DNA from: Thermoguttaceae bacterium
Lineage (GTDB): Bacteria; Planctomycetota; Planctomycetia; Pirellulales; Thermoguttaceae
NCBI GenBank assembly: GCA_025060325.1
Contig: JANXBW010000033.1
Location: 1-45,015, forward strand
DNA: 45,015 nt
Reading direction: 5' to 3'
The notes under the pieces are model-generated. The model was not told the DNA's origin, did no database searches, and saw nothing but the letters and a program-made list of their open reading frames with translations. The position numbers and the translations under genes are program-made. Shown here piece after piece: positions 9,988 through 18,885 of this stretch. Every line of letters begins with the position of its first letter. Within the stretch, counting starts at the first letter, position 1.

Positions 9988-10730
9988 AAGCAAGCCTCGC
10001 CGATTCAGTGCTAACCTATCAGACGATTTCTCAAACCTCAGCCGTCTACAGACCAAGCAGTTGGCGACGTTTGCAAGGGTGGGGCTGTGGCCGGGAAGAT
10101 CCCGTCTTTTTGCGCTCGCCATAGCCCTTTGCGCCCCGCGGGGGGTGCACTGGGAATCCCTAAAGCATAATTGTCCCCCCGCCGGCTGAAAAGCCACTGA
10201 ACCTTGCCCGCCGAACCCGCGGGACACTCTCCGAATCGCCGGCAGGTTGGGGCCGAGGGCGGGCAAAACCCGGGCCCCCCACCTTCTCGAGCGGATTCCC
10301 CACCAAGATGATGGTAATTCCCTCGGCCTCGGGACAACGGGGACCGAAAATCTCTTGCTTTAGAGGCCAAAAAAGGGAAAGCTGGGCCACGGAAGGATAG
10401 CAAAAGAGGAGACATGGCTAAAGGACGGCAGCCAAAGTCGGGGTGGCCAACGTCGCGGAAAGCCATGCTGGGTTGATACCCCTTCGGATCGCCTTACGGG
10501 AGGTGGACGAGAAACCCGGGCGGTAATCCTTGCAACTTGGCGTCGCGGAAATCCCACCCAAATACGCAGCGGAGCACCTGCACCGTGGCGAACGAGTCAA
10601 GCTGGGGGCAACTGAGCGAGTAAAGCGGAGAAATAGACCGCAAGCGGATAAAGCCCGCGGCGCCTAACGGCCTCCCTCGTCCTGATAGGATGATCGTGCA
10701 AACAGCCCAAGAACCCTGCGGGGGATAGTC
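9988..10730. other. Divergent intergenic region, no gene seen
   Basis: This region of about 740 bp lies between the divergent aminotransferase and MarC genes and should hold both promoters. I do not see a strong promoter match. A perfect 10-bp palindrome CCCCGCGGGG lies at 10134-10143. The open frames here are Arg/Pro/Gly-rich and look like chance frames in GC-rich DNA. Confidence 0.4.
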
Positions 10731-11330
10731 ATGCGTGAATTCTGGCTCTGCTTTGTGCCCCTTTTTGTGGCGGTGGACGCCGTGGGTATCCTGCCGATTT
10801 TCCTCGGCTTGACGGCGGGGCTTCCCTTGCCTCGGCGGCGCCGGATCGTGAAACAATCGGTCGCGACCGCAGGAGCTGTAGGGGTCGGTTTTTTGTTCTT
10901 GGGCCAGGGAGTGCTGCGGCTCCTGGGCATTACGGTGGCTGACTTTATGATCGCCGGAGGCCTGCTTCTGCTAGCACTGGCCACCCTGGACCTCTTGATA
11001 GTTAGTAAACAGCCGCACCCGGCGGCCGATCCGGAGACCTTGGGAGCTGTGCCCATCGGCGTGCCGCTCATTTGCGGCCCGGCTGTTTTGACAACAACGC
11101 TCCTTTTGGCCAATCAGTTTGGCTGGTTGTGGACATCTCTTGCACTAATAGTCAACCTGCTTTTGGCAGGGATCATCCTCTGGCACGCATGCGTCTTGGA
11201 GCGAGTCCTCGGCAATGCGGGAAGTCGAACCGTTTCCAAAGTCGCTTGCGTCCTGCTTGCCGCCTTTGCCGTGATGATGATTCGCAAGGGAGTCTATGGC
11301 GTGATCGCCGAAAACCCCTGGCCCACTTAA
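10731..11330 (+). CDS. MarC family (UPF0056) integral membrane protein
   Basis: A 199-residue protein that is hydrophobic throughout, with about six membrane helices. The N-terminus (FVPLFVAVDAVGILPIF) matches the MarC family pattern. VKQSVATAGAVGVGFLFLG and ADFMIAGGLLLLALATLDLL follow, then a short polar loop. PIGVPLICGPAVLTTTLLLANQFG is the second half, giving the family's internal pseudo-symmetry. The length is normal for the family (about 190-220). It sits in the cytoplasmic membrane and the transported substrate, if any, is unknown. The family's historical link to antibiotic resistance is not supported by later work. It stands alone and starts with ATG after a weak GGGGGA. Confidence 0.9.
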   Translation: MREFWLCFVPLFVAVDAVGILPIFLGLTAGLPLPRRRRIVKQSVATAGAVGVGFLFLGQGVLRLLGITVADFMIAGGLLLLALATLDLLIVSKQPHPAADPETLGAVPIGVPLICGPAVLTTTLLLANQFGWLWTSLALIVNLLLAGIILWHACVLERVLGNAGSRTVSKVACVLLAAFAVMMIRKGVYGVIAENPWPT

Positions 11331-12477
11331 GACAAGCGACTAATGGCGGCCTGCTAACAAGCCACAGACCCCCGACACAACCCTGAACCGCAAATAGGAC
11401 CTTTCTATATTTCCTGCAGGCCAGCAAAATGCGTAAACCTCTCCGGTCGATCGGCAGAGCTTGGTGGCGGAGTGCCCGCTGGGCCAGCGCCTTGCTCTAG
11501 GCCCGCTTAAGGCGCACGAACAAGATCCTCGTCCCTCAAAAGCGAACCGCCGCGCGTCGATGACATCCCTACCGATCGATAATTGGCCGCTACGGTTGGT
11601 AAGACTCCATAGGAAAACTAGTTCTTCCCGGACAGAAAGACCTAGCCTTTGACTCTAGGCAGTTAGCCTCCGTGGCTGAGCTGACAGCAAGTGCATCTCG
11701 TCAACAAAATAAGCTCGAAGAGAAAAGTCGGTAAATACGTTAGGAAATCGCGCACGGCTTTTGCACACGCATTCTCTCGTTCACCAACGCACTATCGTAG
11801 ACCGCCACGAACCTGAACTTTCGGCAAGACCATCTCTCATGCCGGCAAACAATCGAGAGCAAAAAGCGCAAGGGGATGCAGGGGCGAATCGGTTAAAGAC
11901 CGCCCTTCTTGCTTCAAGAGGCGTCCTTGACCGCCACCCCCTTTCATTGCCGCAACCTGCTCCCGGGTGATCCTGCCGTAAACCTCCATCGGCCACACTT
12001 CTCCGAGGTGTGCCGAGTAACGCACTGGCGCGATGACAAACCGTCTTCCCGCAAACGATTGGTCGCGGGAGGATTTTCTCCGACGGACAAAGGGAGGTTG
12101 CGACCCTTCCGGAAACCCGGACCCTAGTCGCAGTAACTCTCGCAGAGGGATTCCCGGCTTTGTTGCCAATTTAAAGAACCCCTCAAGCAAGCGGAGTGTG
12201 GAAGACGCTGGCCCCGTGGACAGGATCCGGCGGCAAACCCACGTTCTATCACCCTCCCCGAGATAGCGCCGTAGTCGACAGCCCGGCCGAAGGGTAGGCT
12301 CCGTGGATATCCTTCCCATTTGCTAGGGCTTGGCTTGGCAACCAAAATGTTACATATGTGCCTGCTTTGGCGGTGTTTGTGATCCAGACACCCAGGCCTC
12401 CGGGTGGCAGGCTACCGAGATGGCGACCCTTAGATAGGTGTAGGGCACAAGGGTAAGCGGCAGGTGAGGATTGCTTC
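11331..12477. other. Intergenic region of about 1.15 kb, no gene seen
   Basis: No open frame here has a ribosome binding site together with a recognisable sequence. The longest, about 160 residues on the minus strand, is Arg/Gly-rich and matches nothing I know. The last 150 bases should hold the promoter of the SNF2 gene pair. A small CACCC/GGGTG hairpin lies near 12390, but no clear -10/-35 pair is visible. Confidence 0.4.
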
Positions 12478-13032
12478 ATGCAGTCGTCCCTTCTGGGATT
12501 TGCTCAAGTTGTAATTGAAGAAAACTTTTCGAAATTTTTTGGCGGTCTTCTCATTGTGGACACCTCAGGCGACCCTAAAGAGTTCCGGTGCACTTCCCCC
12601 GTGCAGCCCTCTGTGCTTCAGCAGATTCTATGGGGCGAGACACTTCGGCGACATGTGCTGTCCAAAGTATTGTTGCCGGCATTGGTCAAGGAACTCCAAT
12701 TACTGCCGAAGGCTATTTTGGTCCAGCACCGCGAATTCCTAGAGGCCCGAAACCAGTTGGAGATGCCCATTGTGCGAGTGCGGCGCGCGGAATCAGGCGA
12801 CCAGCCACTTGCTCCGTCTTTAACGTATGCTGCCACCCGGGTCGATCTTGGCTCGCAAGGCACGGAATCGTTCATTTTGGAATGCGGCGTCGATCATTCG
12901 GCAGACCTCGAGACCGTTAAGCCCTTAATTGTTAAGTTCCACCAAAACTGCTTTCTCCTTGAGCCGTTCAAACGCGTGGAGCAGGCGATCAAGATCCTAA
13001 AGCAAAAGCTAGAAAGAGGGCCAGCAACTTAG
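12478..13032 (+). CDS. Unrecognised 184-aa protein paired with SNF2 ATPase
   Basis: The ATG at 12478 has GTGAGGA 7 nt upstream, a good ribosome binding site. The protein has 184 residues, no signal peptide, no membrane helix and no metal-binding cluster. Its N-terminal part alternates hydrophobic residues like a beta-alpha domain (FFGGLLIVDTSGDPKEFRC, then QQILWGETLRRHVL). The C-terminus ends in a Lys/Glu-rich helix. From memory the GxPxEFxCTxPVxP...ILxGxTL pattern resembles uncharacterised planctomycete proteins, but I cannot name a domain. It ends 2 bp before the SNF2 gene, so the two are almost certainly co-transcribed and probably co-translated. It is therefore likely a partner, adaptor or regulator of the ATPase. 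Confidence 0.8.
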   Translation: MQSSLLGFAQVVIEENFSKFFGGLLIVDTSGDPKEFRCTSPVQPSVLQQILWGETLRRHVLSKVLLPALVKELQLLPKAILVQHREFLEARNQLEMPIVRVRRAESGDQPLAPSLTYAATRVDLGSQGTESFILECGVDHSADLETVKPLIVKFHQNCFLLEPFKRVEQAIKILKQKLERGPAT

Positions 13033-13034
13033 GC

Positions 13035-14900
13035 ATGGCGTGGCGATCGTTGAAAAGCTTGGTGGGGGTTTTAGTTGGGTGGCTCGTACGCCTCTGGACG
13101 GGTTTGTGGAAGCTTCGTCAACAAGATGTCGTGGTGCTATCGCCTCCGGAGGCCTGCGAAGCCCAAAGGCACCCAGGTGTTAACGATTTTAGCCCATTAA
13201 TTTCCCTTAGCCAGCCAAACATTCTTGTCGACGCGAAGCTCATCCACCTTTCTCTGCCGGAGCCACTTTCTTATCGAATTGTACATGCCAAGTGGCAGGT
13301 TCCCAAATTTTTTGTTTACGACACAACAATCCCATCGCCGCAGCTTGACACCCTTCCGATCCCCCAGTGGGAGGAGCCCCAAGTACTGGGTCAACTCCGT
13401 CTGCGGCGAAGAGATCTCTTACGGTTTAAGCGCTCTGGTCAAGTTTGGCCGCCCCCACCGGCCATCCCCGAAGACAAAGACCTTTGGGAGCAAATCTGGG
13501 CGATCCTCTCCCCTCCTCCCCGCATTGATGAGTTGGTTCAGATTAGGTATCCCTTCCAGCTTCGCGGCTACCAGGTCGAGGGGGTCAAGCTCCTTATCGA
13601 AAACGAGCGGTATATCCTGGCTGACGAGATGGGTACCGGCAAGACCGTGCAAGCTTGCGTGGCTCTCTCCCTTCTTATCCAACTGGGACGAATCGATCGG
13701 GCACTGATCCTGTGCCCCAAGACGGTAATGCCGGTGTGGATCCAACACTTGATGGTCTGGGTGCCCGAGGCAATCTGCCACACCTATAAGGATAAACCGA
13801 AGAATTTCAGCCGCGACCGCCCGCACATTTGGGTGATCCCTTACTCCCGGATTAGGCGGGACGATGCCCACCTGTTATGGCAGGACGATTGGGATGCGGT
13901 CGTTATGGATGAAGTCCACGAACTGCGAAACCCGGGGACCAAAGGTTACAAGGCCGTTTGCAAAATCATCTCCAATGCCCGCTACCGTTGGGGCTTAAGT
14001 GGGACACCAATCCAAAATCGGCTTGAGGATCTGTCAGCAATCTTTGCTATCCTTCGCCCAGAACTAAACCTTAAGGCAGAGGAACTTGGTCCGGCGCAAA
14101 CTCGCGAAATGATCCGTCCGTATCTTCGCCGGGTGCGACGAGCGGATGTGCTGGCCGAACTACCGCCTAAAAGGCGGCTTCCCATTTGGCTAACCCTTGA
14201 CGCCGCTCAGAGAAAAGCTTATGAGGCGATTGAAAAAGAACACCGGCTCCGTGCCGCGGAAGGCACGCTTGATTTTACCGCTGCCTGGGAGGCGATTAAC
14301 CGATTAAAACGGATCTGCAACTTCGCCCCGGGTTCATCAACAAGCCCTAAGCTCACAAAACTTCTCGAGCTCGTCAGAGACATAGTCCGCAAAGGGGAAA
14401 AGGTTGTTGTCTTTTCGCACTTTCGCGAATCGGGCGTGGACAATCTCATCCAACCTCTGGAACAGTTTGGCCTGGCTGTCATCCACGGCCAAGTACCCAT
14501 GAGAGAGCGGCTGGAAGCGATCCGCCGCTTTCAGACCGATCCCAGCTGTCGGGTCTTTTTAGGCACGATTTTTACAAGTGGCCAAGGGCTTAGCCTTACT
14601 GCTGCTAATCACGTGGTCCACTTCGACCACTGGTGGAATCCGGCAGTAGTTTGGCAGGCCGAGGACCGCGTTTACCGCTTTGGTCAGAACAAGCCGGTTA
14701 CCGTTTACGATCTCTGGATGAAAAACACCGTGGAAGAAAGAATCCTCATGGTCCTTGAGAAAAAAGGCTTGCTCCACCACGAGGTGATCGAGGCCCTGGC
14801 CAGAAAAGATGTGAAAAAGCTGTTGACACTAGAAGATCTGGCAGTGATTCTTGGTCTTGAGGTGAAAGCAAAGGCCGGCCGCGCAAAGAAGAAGCGGTAA
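13035..14900 (+). CDS. SNF2-family DEAD/DEAH-box ATPase with N-terminal hydrophobic helix
   Basis: A 621-residue superfamily 2 translocase. Motif I ADEMGTGKT is at residues about 196-204, the Walker B variant DEVH at 292-295 and motif III LSGTPIQN at about 321. Motifs V and VI (SGQGLSLTAANHVVHFDHWWNP, AEDRVYRFGQ) follow near 540-570. These are the hallmarks of SNF2 enzymes, which translocate along double-stranded DNA and remodel bound proteins. The core begins near residue 170, so about 165 residues in front are unassigned. Residues 6-25 (SLVGVLVGWLVRLWTGLW) form a hydrophobic or amphipathic helix flanked by basic residues, unusual for this family. No nuclease, methylase or zinc-finger domain is fused. 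The upstream 184-aa gene is 2 bp away. The role could be transcription recycling, repair or defence. Confidence 0.93.
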   Translation: MAWRSLKSLVGVLVGWLVRLWTGLWKLRQQDVVVLSPPEACEAQRHPGVNDFSPLISLSQPNILVDAKLIHLSLPEPLSYRIVHAKWQVPKFFVYDTTIPSPQLDTLPIPQWEEPQVLGQLRLRRRDLLRFKRSGQVWPPPPAIPEDKDLWEQIWAILSPPPRIDELVQIRYPFQLRGYQVEGVKLLIENERYILADEMGTGKTVQACVALSLLIQLGRIDRALILCPKTVMPVWIQHLMVWVPEAICHTYKDKPKNFSRDRPHIWVIPYSRIRRDDAHLLWQDDWDAVVMDEVHELRNPGTKGYKAVCKIISNARYRWGLSGTPIQNRLEDLSAIFAILRPELNLKAEELGPAQTREMIRPYLRRVRRADVLAELPPKRRLPIWLTLDAAQRKAYEAIEKEHRLRAAEGTLDFTAAWEAINRLKRICNFAPGSSTSPKLTKLLELVRDIVRKGEKVVVFSHFRESGVDNLIQPLEQFGLAVIHGQVPMRERLEAIRRFQTDPSCRVFLGTIFTSGQGLSLTAANHVVHFDHWWNPAVVWQAEDRVYRFGQNKPVTVYDLWMKNTVEERILMVLEKKGLLHHEVIEALARKDVKKLLTLEDLAVILGLEVKAKAGRAKKKR

Positions 14901-14978
14901 CTGGCTTTTTGCCTTCACTGTCCCATTGGGCTTGGGTAGTGCGTGGAAGTAGAGGAGCTTGGCTTAAGGAGGATTCCC

Positions 14979-16244
14979 ATGTCCGGAAATTGGGGATTTG
15001 GCGGGGAAGATAGCGTCAAGCGGCGAGAGTTCTTGCATCTTGCCACCGGCGCAACTCTTACAGGTCTTAGCGCTTGGCAGAGCCAGTCGCTCCTAGCCCA
15101 GACAAGCCAAGCCGGAAAAGATCAGCCTCCCAGAGGCCGCACCGTGAAGCTCGGGCTTGTTGGCGCAGGGGGCCGGGGCCGCTGGATTGCCCGACTGTTT
15201 CAAAGCCATGGGGGCTTTCGGCTAATGGCGCTGGCCGACTTCTTTCCGGAGGTGGCCAATCAGGCCGGGGAAGAGTTCGGCGTGGATAAAAGTTTGCGTT
15301 TTGCCGGCCTTAAGGGGTACCGAAAAGTCCTCGACAGTGGCGTGGAAGCAGTGGTGCTGCAAACGCCGCCATGCTTTTTCCCGGAATTTGCCCAAGCGGC
15401 AATCGAGGCCGGTGTTCATGTATACATGGCCAAGCCCGTGGCGGTGGATGTCCCCGGTTGTCAAGCCATTGCCCAAGCCGGCCGTCAAGCGACGGCCAAG
15501 AATCTGGTCTTTCTTGTCGACTACCAGATGCCCACCGACCCGGTGATGCAAAGGGTGGCGGATTTCGTCCGCTCAGGCCAGCTAGGCCCACTTGCCCGAG
15601 TGAGCACGGCGGGCGCAAGCGGCGGTCATGCGGATCCACCTCGAGGCAAAACCATAGCCAGCCGACTCCGCGATTTGATTTGGACAAACGATATTGCCCT
15701 CGGGGGCGGCTCGATTATTTCCTACGACATTCATGCCTTTGATGTGGCAGTGTGGGTTCTCAATCGGATTCCCATGGCCGCCATCGGCTCCTGCCGAATT
15801 ATTCGCCCGGAACCCCGCGGCGGGGATAATCCTGACGTTTATTCGGTCGTTTACGAATACGAAGACGGTCTCCTTCATGATCACTGGAGCCAGCACTTGC
15901 CTAACCGGACGCCGTCCGAGCTGAGTCTGCGAGTGTTCTCTTATTCGGGCCGAGCGTGGATGAATTATTACACCGCGGCCGGTTATGAGATCCGCGGCAA
16001 AGAGCAGTTCGAGGAGTCGGTACAGAGCGTCCACGACGCCGGGGCCGCTCGCAATATTGCCGAGTTCTATCGTCGAATCCTCGAAGGCCCTTACGACAAT
16101 CCCACCGTCCAGCGCGGGGTGATGGGCTGTCTGGCGGCGATCCTCGGTCGGGAAGCTTGCTTGCGAAATCGCCGGGTGACCATGGCCGAGCTTATCGCAG
16201 AAAACCGGAAACTCCCCCTAGATCTGACCGGGCTTGAAGAATAG
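14979..16244 (+). CDS. Tat-exported Gfo/Idh/MocA family oxidoreductase
   Basis: The ATG at 14979 has a perfect AAGGAGG 6 nt upstream, which decides the start over an in-frame GTG at 14943. The 421-residue product has a twin-arginine signal (VKRREFLHLATGATLTGLSA, cut near LLAQ), so it is exported folded with its cofactor. VKLGLVGAGGRGRWIARLF is the NAD(P)-binding loop and MAKPVAVDVPGC the family's conserved Lys-Pro segment. The C-terminal half (GGSIISYDIHAFDVAVW) is the substrate domain. Such exported dehydrogenase-like proteins are greatly expanded in planctomycetes and are thought to act on sugars. It follows the SNF2 gene by 78 bp but is probably functionally unrelated. Confidence 0.9.
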   Translation: MSGNWGFGGEDSVKRREFLHLATGATLTGLSAWQSQSLLAQTSQAGKDQPPRGRTVKLGLVGAGGRGRWIARLFQSHGGFRLMALADFFPEVANQAGEEFGVDKSLRFAGLKGYRKVLDSGVEAVVLQTPPCFFPEFAQAAIEAGVHVYMAKPVAVDVPGCQAIAQAGRQATAKNLVFLVDYQMPTDPVMQRVADFVRSGQLGPLARVSTAGASGGHADPPRGKTIASRLRDLIWTNDIALGGGSIISYDIHAFDVAVWVLNRIPMAAIGSCRIIRPEPRGGDNPDVYSVVYEYEDGLLHDHWSQHLPNRTPSELSLRVFSYSGRAWMNYYTAAGYEIRGKEQFEESVQSVHDAGAARNIAEFYRRILEGPYDNPTVQRGVMGCLAAILGREACLRNRRVTMAELIAENRKLPLDLTGLEE

Positions 16245-16393
16245 GGGCACTTACTCGCTTGACACAAAGCGTTGATAAGCGCAAATGGCTAGTCGCTAGT
16301 GGTCGGCTTTACGGAGACTATTTGCAATCTTTGCGCAACACGCGGATCCGGCGTTGCCCCCACAGAAAGACGATGCAATTTCCCGTTAACAAC

Positions 16394-16411
16394 GTCCTTA
16401 ACCGCAAGGAC
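16394..16411. repeat. Hairpin between convergent genes
   Basis: A perfect 6-bp stem, GTCCTT and AAGGAC around aaccgc, lies between the ends of two convergent genes. It has no T run on either strand, so it is at best a weak bidirectional terminator. Confidence 0.3.
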
Positions 16412-16446
16412 TTAAGGGGCGCACTGCGCACACAGTACCCGGACTA

Positions 16447-17499
16447 TCACCCGGCAGCTTGAAGGCCGAGCATCACGATATTTAGACCTGAACCAATTCC
16501 CATAAGGGCCACGCGTGCCCCAGGGCGGACAAGTCCCCGCTCCATCGCGATGGCTGCGGTAAGGGGAAGTGCCACTGCCCCCGTGTTTCCAAAGTATTCA
16601 AACGTGGTGAAATCTCGCTCAGGTCGCAGGCCGAGCGCCTCTAGAAGCGCCTTGCGATGGGCCTTTCCCACCTGATGACAAAGGGTGAGATCGATTTCGT
16701 CAACTCGCCAGCCGAGTTCCATAAGAAACTGCGGAAAAGCATCCTGAGCGGCGGCGATCCCAGCACACAGGAGGTTGTCGGAATCGGTCCACATGAAGGG
16801 CCGCATTCGATCGCCGCCGGCATCATCCGGGGTGCCATGGCAGAGCTTAACGGAGCGGGTATCCGACCAGACCAACCCGCCCAAAAGTCGGTGACCCTGT
16901 CGACTTAGTTCCCGCCGCACCAGAAGGATGGCGGCACTAGCGGAGCCGATCGTGAGGGAGGCAGTGGCCTGTTTGAGAAGCTCACGGGAAAGGGGCTCGG
17001 CCCGATTTAGTTCGGCGATGGTGTTTTCAATCAAGCAGCGGCTCGACTCTGTCCCCACCACTAGCCCGGCCTCAATTTGGCCTAGCTCGATCATATTGGC
17101 CACGGTCACTACGCCGTCCATGAGGCCCAAACAGGCATTGGAAATGTCAAACACCAAGCAACGCGAAGGAAGCCCCAATCGGGCGTGCACTAAGGAGGCG
17201 GAGGCCGGCTCGATGTAATCCCGGCTCACCGACCCGTGAATGAGTGCCCCGATCTTCTCGGGTGGGAAATTCGCTTGGCGAAGGGCATCGGCGGCAGTGG
17301 CGGCGCTTACCTCGCTGGGCATCGTACCGCGAGGCCAAAGCCGTCGCTCCACAACGCCGGTCATTAGCTCCAGCCGGCCTTCAGCCAGCCGCAAGCGGCG
17401 ATACACCGGCTCCAAACGGCGCTCAATCTCTTCCGAGCTTAACCGCTCTTCGGGAACACGGTAGGCCAGCGCTTCAACACAGACCGATTGATAACGCAT
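16447..17499 (-). CDS. OleA-like thiolase (3-oxoacyl-ACP synthase III family)
   Basis: A 350-residue thiolase-fold condensing enzyme. FDISNACLGLMDG has the nucleophile Cys123, LCHQVG has His275 and YFGNTG has Asn305, the Cys-His-Asn triad of FabH-type enzymes. SVSRDYIEP contains Glu97, matching the VSRDYLEP segment of Xanthomonas OleA, whose Glu117 reaches into the partner active site. The ending ALMGIGSGLNIVML also resembles OleA more than FabH. OleA joins two fatty acyl chains head to head into a beta-keto acid for long-chain olefins. OleB, OleC and OleD genes are absent from this window, so the product may instead be a ketone, or the partners lie elsewhere. No strong ribosome binding site precedes the ATG. 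Confidence 0.88.
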   Translation of the reverse strand: MRYQSVCVEALAYRVPEERLSSEEIERRLEPVYRRLRLAEGRLELMTGVVERRLWPRGTMPSEVSAATAADALRQANFPPEKIGALIHGSVSRDYIEPASASLVHARLGLPSRCLVFDISNACLGLMDGVVTVANMIELGQIEAGLVVGTESSRCLIENTIAELNRAEPLSRELLKQATASLTIGSASAAILLVRRELSRQGHRLLGGLVWSDTRSVKLCHGTPDDAGGDRMRPFMWTDSDNLLCAGIAAAQDAFPQFLMELGWRVDEIDLTLCHQVGKAHRKALLEALGLRPERDFTTFEYFGNTGAVALPLTAAIAMERGLVRPGARVALMGIGSGLNIVMLGLQAAG

Positions 17500-17900
17500 T
17501 GCAACTTTGCTTGGCCTCGAAATTACTCTCCTATGGATCCAGATTCCTAAATAAGCACTGTTTTGCTTGCGGGTGCAGGCAACTTATCCAAAGGGTTCCG
17601 TAAGTGGGCCCGCAAAGGTGGGTCACCAGTCCCTCGGCAAAATTTAACTTGTGGGAATTTCGCCCATGGGGCCGGGATCTTTTCCACCGGCAAGCGAAGC
17701 ACAAAAGGGCGGGAACCGATCAAGGGCAAGCCTTTCGGAAAGGCAGAGAGTGCCACATCCCCAACGGCTGCCCCATCGCTTTTTGGGGCCCTAACACGGG
17801 GGATCCTGCCCACCGCCGGGGGCAGGCTCACCACCTTATGTTGCCCAACCCGCGGCCATAGCCGACAGGCTCGGTGAACGTCATTAGAAACTCCGCAGAC

Positions 17901-17965
17901 AAAAAAGCAACCGGGCCACCTGCGTTTGGAAGGGGCGGGTCCAGGGTCGGCTGCAGGTGACCCGG
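17901..17965 (-). terminator. Stem-loop with T tract, probable minus-strand terminator
   Basis: On the minus strand CCGGG-tc-ACCTGC pairs with GCAGGT-gg-CCCGG (11 bp with a 2x2 internal loop and a 29-nt apical loop), followed by TTGCTTTTTT. This is the shape of a rho-independent terminator, though the loop is long. It lies about 240 nt beyond the fasciclin stop and is the best candidate end for that transcript or for a small RNA inside it. Confidence 0.5.
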
Positions 17966-18139
17966 TGTTTGGTTATTGGGTGCCACCACAGAAGACCTGC
18001 TTCGCTTGGCGTGCTCCCTCCTGCTTGCGTTTTCCGGCCTCCTGGGTGGCCTGCCTTTTTAGGTAGGTAAGTGCCCGGATGAGACTTTTACGTGGTGGAA
18101 CACGTTTTGGCCACATCAGGGACTTACCGTGGGGAGGGA

Positions 18140-18158
18140 CCTAACGGGCAACGTTAGG
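18140..18158. repeat. Perfect 7-bp hairpin downstream of fasciclin gene
   Basis: CCTAACG and CGTTAGG form a perfect 7-bp stem with a 5-nt loop, 50 nt beyond the fasciclin stop. No T run follows on the minus strand, so it may protect the mRNA 3' end rather than terminate. Confidence 0.4.
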
Positions 18159-18207
18159 CACGGGTCGGTTGGGGAGGCTGAAGTCCGTCGCAGATGGTGT
18201 GTGGTTT

Positions 18208-18750
18208 TTAGTGCCCGACCCCACACGCACCGGCAGACCCGTGGTGGGAAACAGCCGGCTTCGGCGGTAGGATCACAGCGTCAATGACGTGAATGATCCC
18301 GTTTGAGGCCCGAATGTCCGTCTGGATGACCCTCGCACCCGAGACGCGGACGCCCTCATTGGAGACCTCAATCCGAATCGGGGAACCTTGCACTGACTTT
18401 AGCTCCTTGGTTTTGACTACCTTGGCGGCCGGATACTCGCCAGCCACCACGTGGTAAGTCAGCACAGCGGTCAGCTCGGCCTTGTTCTGGAGCAGCTTCT
18501 CTAGCGTGCCGGCAGGCAACTTGGCGAAGGCCTCATCAGTCGGCGCGAAGACCGTAAATGGTCCCTTGCCCTTGAGAGTCTCCACCAGACCGGCGGCCTG
18601 AAGCGCCTTGGCCAACGTCGTGAACTTCCCAGCTGCTACGGCCGTGTCCACGATGTCCTTGGGAGCCTGCTCCTGAGCACGGGCAGGCCCGGCCAGCAAA
18701 ACCAAGCACGCCACTACCACGAGAGACCCGGCAAACCACGTGTGACGCAT
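18208..18750 (-). CDS. Exported fasciclin (FAS1)-domain protein
   Basis: The ATG at 18750 has GGAGGT 6 nt upstream, which decides the start over a frame open to 18963. The 180-residue product has a clear signal peptide cut near ARA-QE. One FAS1 domain follows: [13 protein letters not shown], then [25 protein letters not shown] (H1 region), the YHVVAGEY motif and [14 protein letters not shown] (H2 region). The length is typical of single-domain bacterial fasciclins. It probably acts in the periplasm or at the surface in adhesion or matrix binding, and its ligand is unknown. The C-terminus [12 protein letters not shown] is rich in His and Gly and has one Cys, perhaps a metal site. A strong promoter lies about 105 bp upstream. 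Confidence 0.93.
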   Translation of the reverse strand: MRHTWFAGSLVVVACLVLLAGPARAQEQAPKDIVDTAVAAGKFTTLAKALQAAGLVETLKGKGPFTVFAPTDEAFAKLPAGTLEKLLQNKAELTAVLTYHVVAGEYPAAKVVKTKELKSVQGSPIRIEVSNEGVRVSGARVIQTDIRASNGIIHVIDAVILPPKPAVSHHGSAGACGVGH

Positions 18751-18856
18751 CGACAGACCTCCTTTGAAAAAGGTGGACCTGACACTCCTGGCGGGCCACC
18801 GCAGCCCACCAACCCTTTTGAGCTTTTCGCTCAATCCGTTCAAATCGTTCACCCGA

Positions 18857-18885
18857 ATCTTATCACCCCCGGGCAATAGTGTCAA
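18857..18885 (-). promoter_or_regulatory. Sigma-70 promoter of the fasciclin gene
   Basis: On the minus strand TTGACA (18880-18885) is separated by exactly 17 bp from TAAGAT (18857-18862). An A/T-rich block (AAAAATTTTTT) lies just upstream of the -35 box, like an UP element. The transcript would start near 18850 with a leader of about 100 nt. Confidence 0.75.

Larger units (their letters stand above)
17500..18207. other. Intergenic region with 3' structures of the fasciclin transcript
   Basis: About 700 bp without a supported gene, between two minus-strand genes. It holds a long stem-loop with a T tract (17901-17965) and a 7-bp hairpin (18140-18158), both described separately. The stretch 17966-18207 would be a 3' UTR of the fasciclin transcript or a separate small RNA. 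Confidence 0.45.

Noticed and set aside
9988-10266. Longer aminotransferase start
   Set aside because: The extra 93 residues are Arg/Gly-rich and not family-like, while ATG 9987 has a ribosome binding site.
11837-12319. 160-codon minus-strand frame upstream of the SNF2 pair
   Set aside because: Arg/Gly-rich, no recognisable domain, no ribosome binding site.
17890-18160. SRP RNA, RNase P RNA or tmRNA in the structured gap
   Set aside because: None of the conserved cores I know (GGAAGGAAGCA-type loop, GAGGAAAGTCCGG, TTCGACGG) is present.
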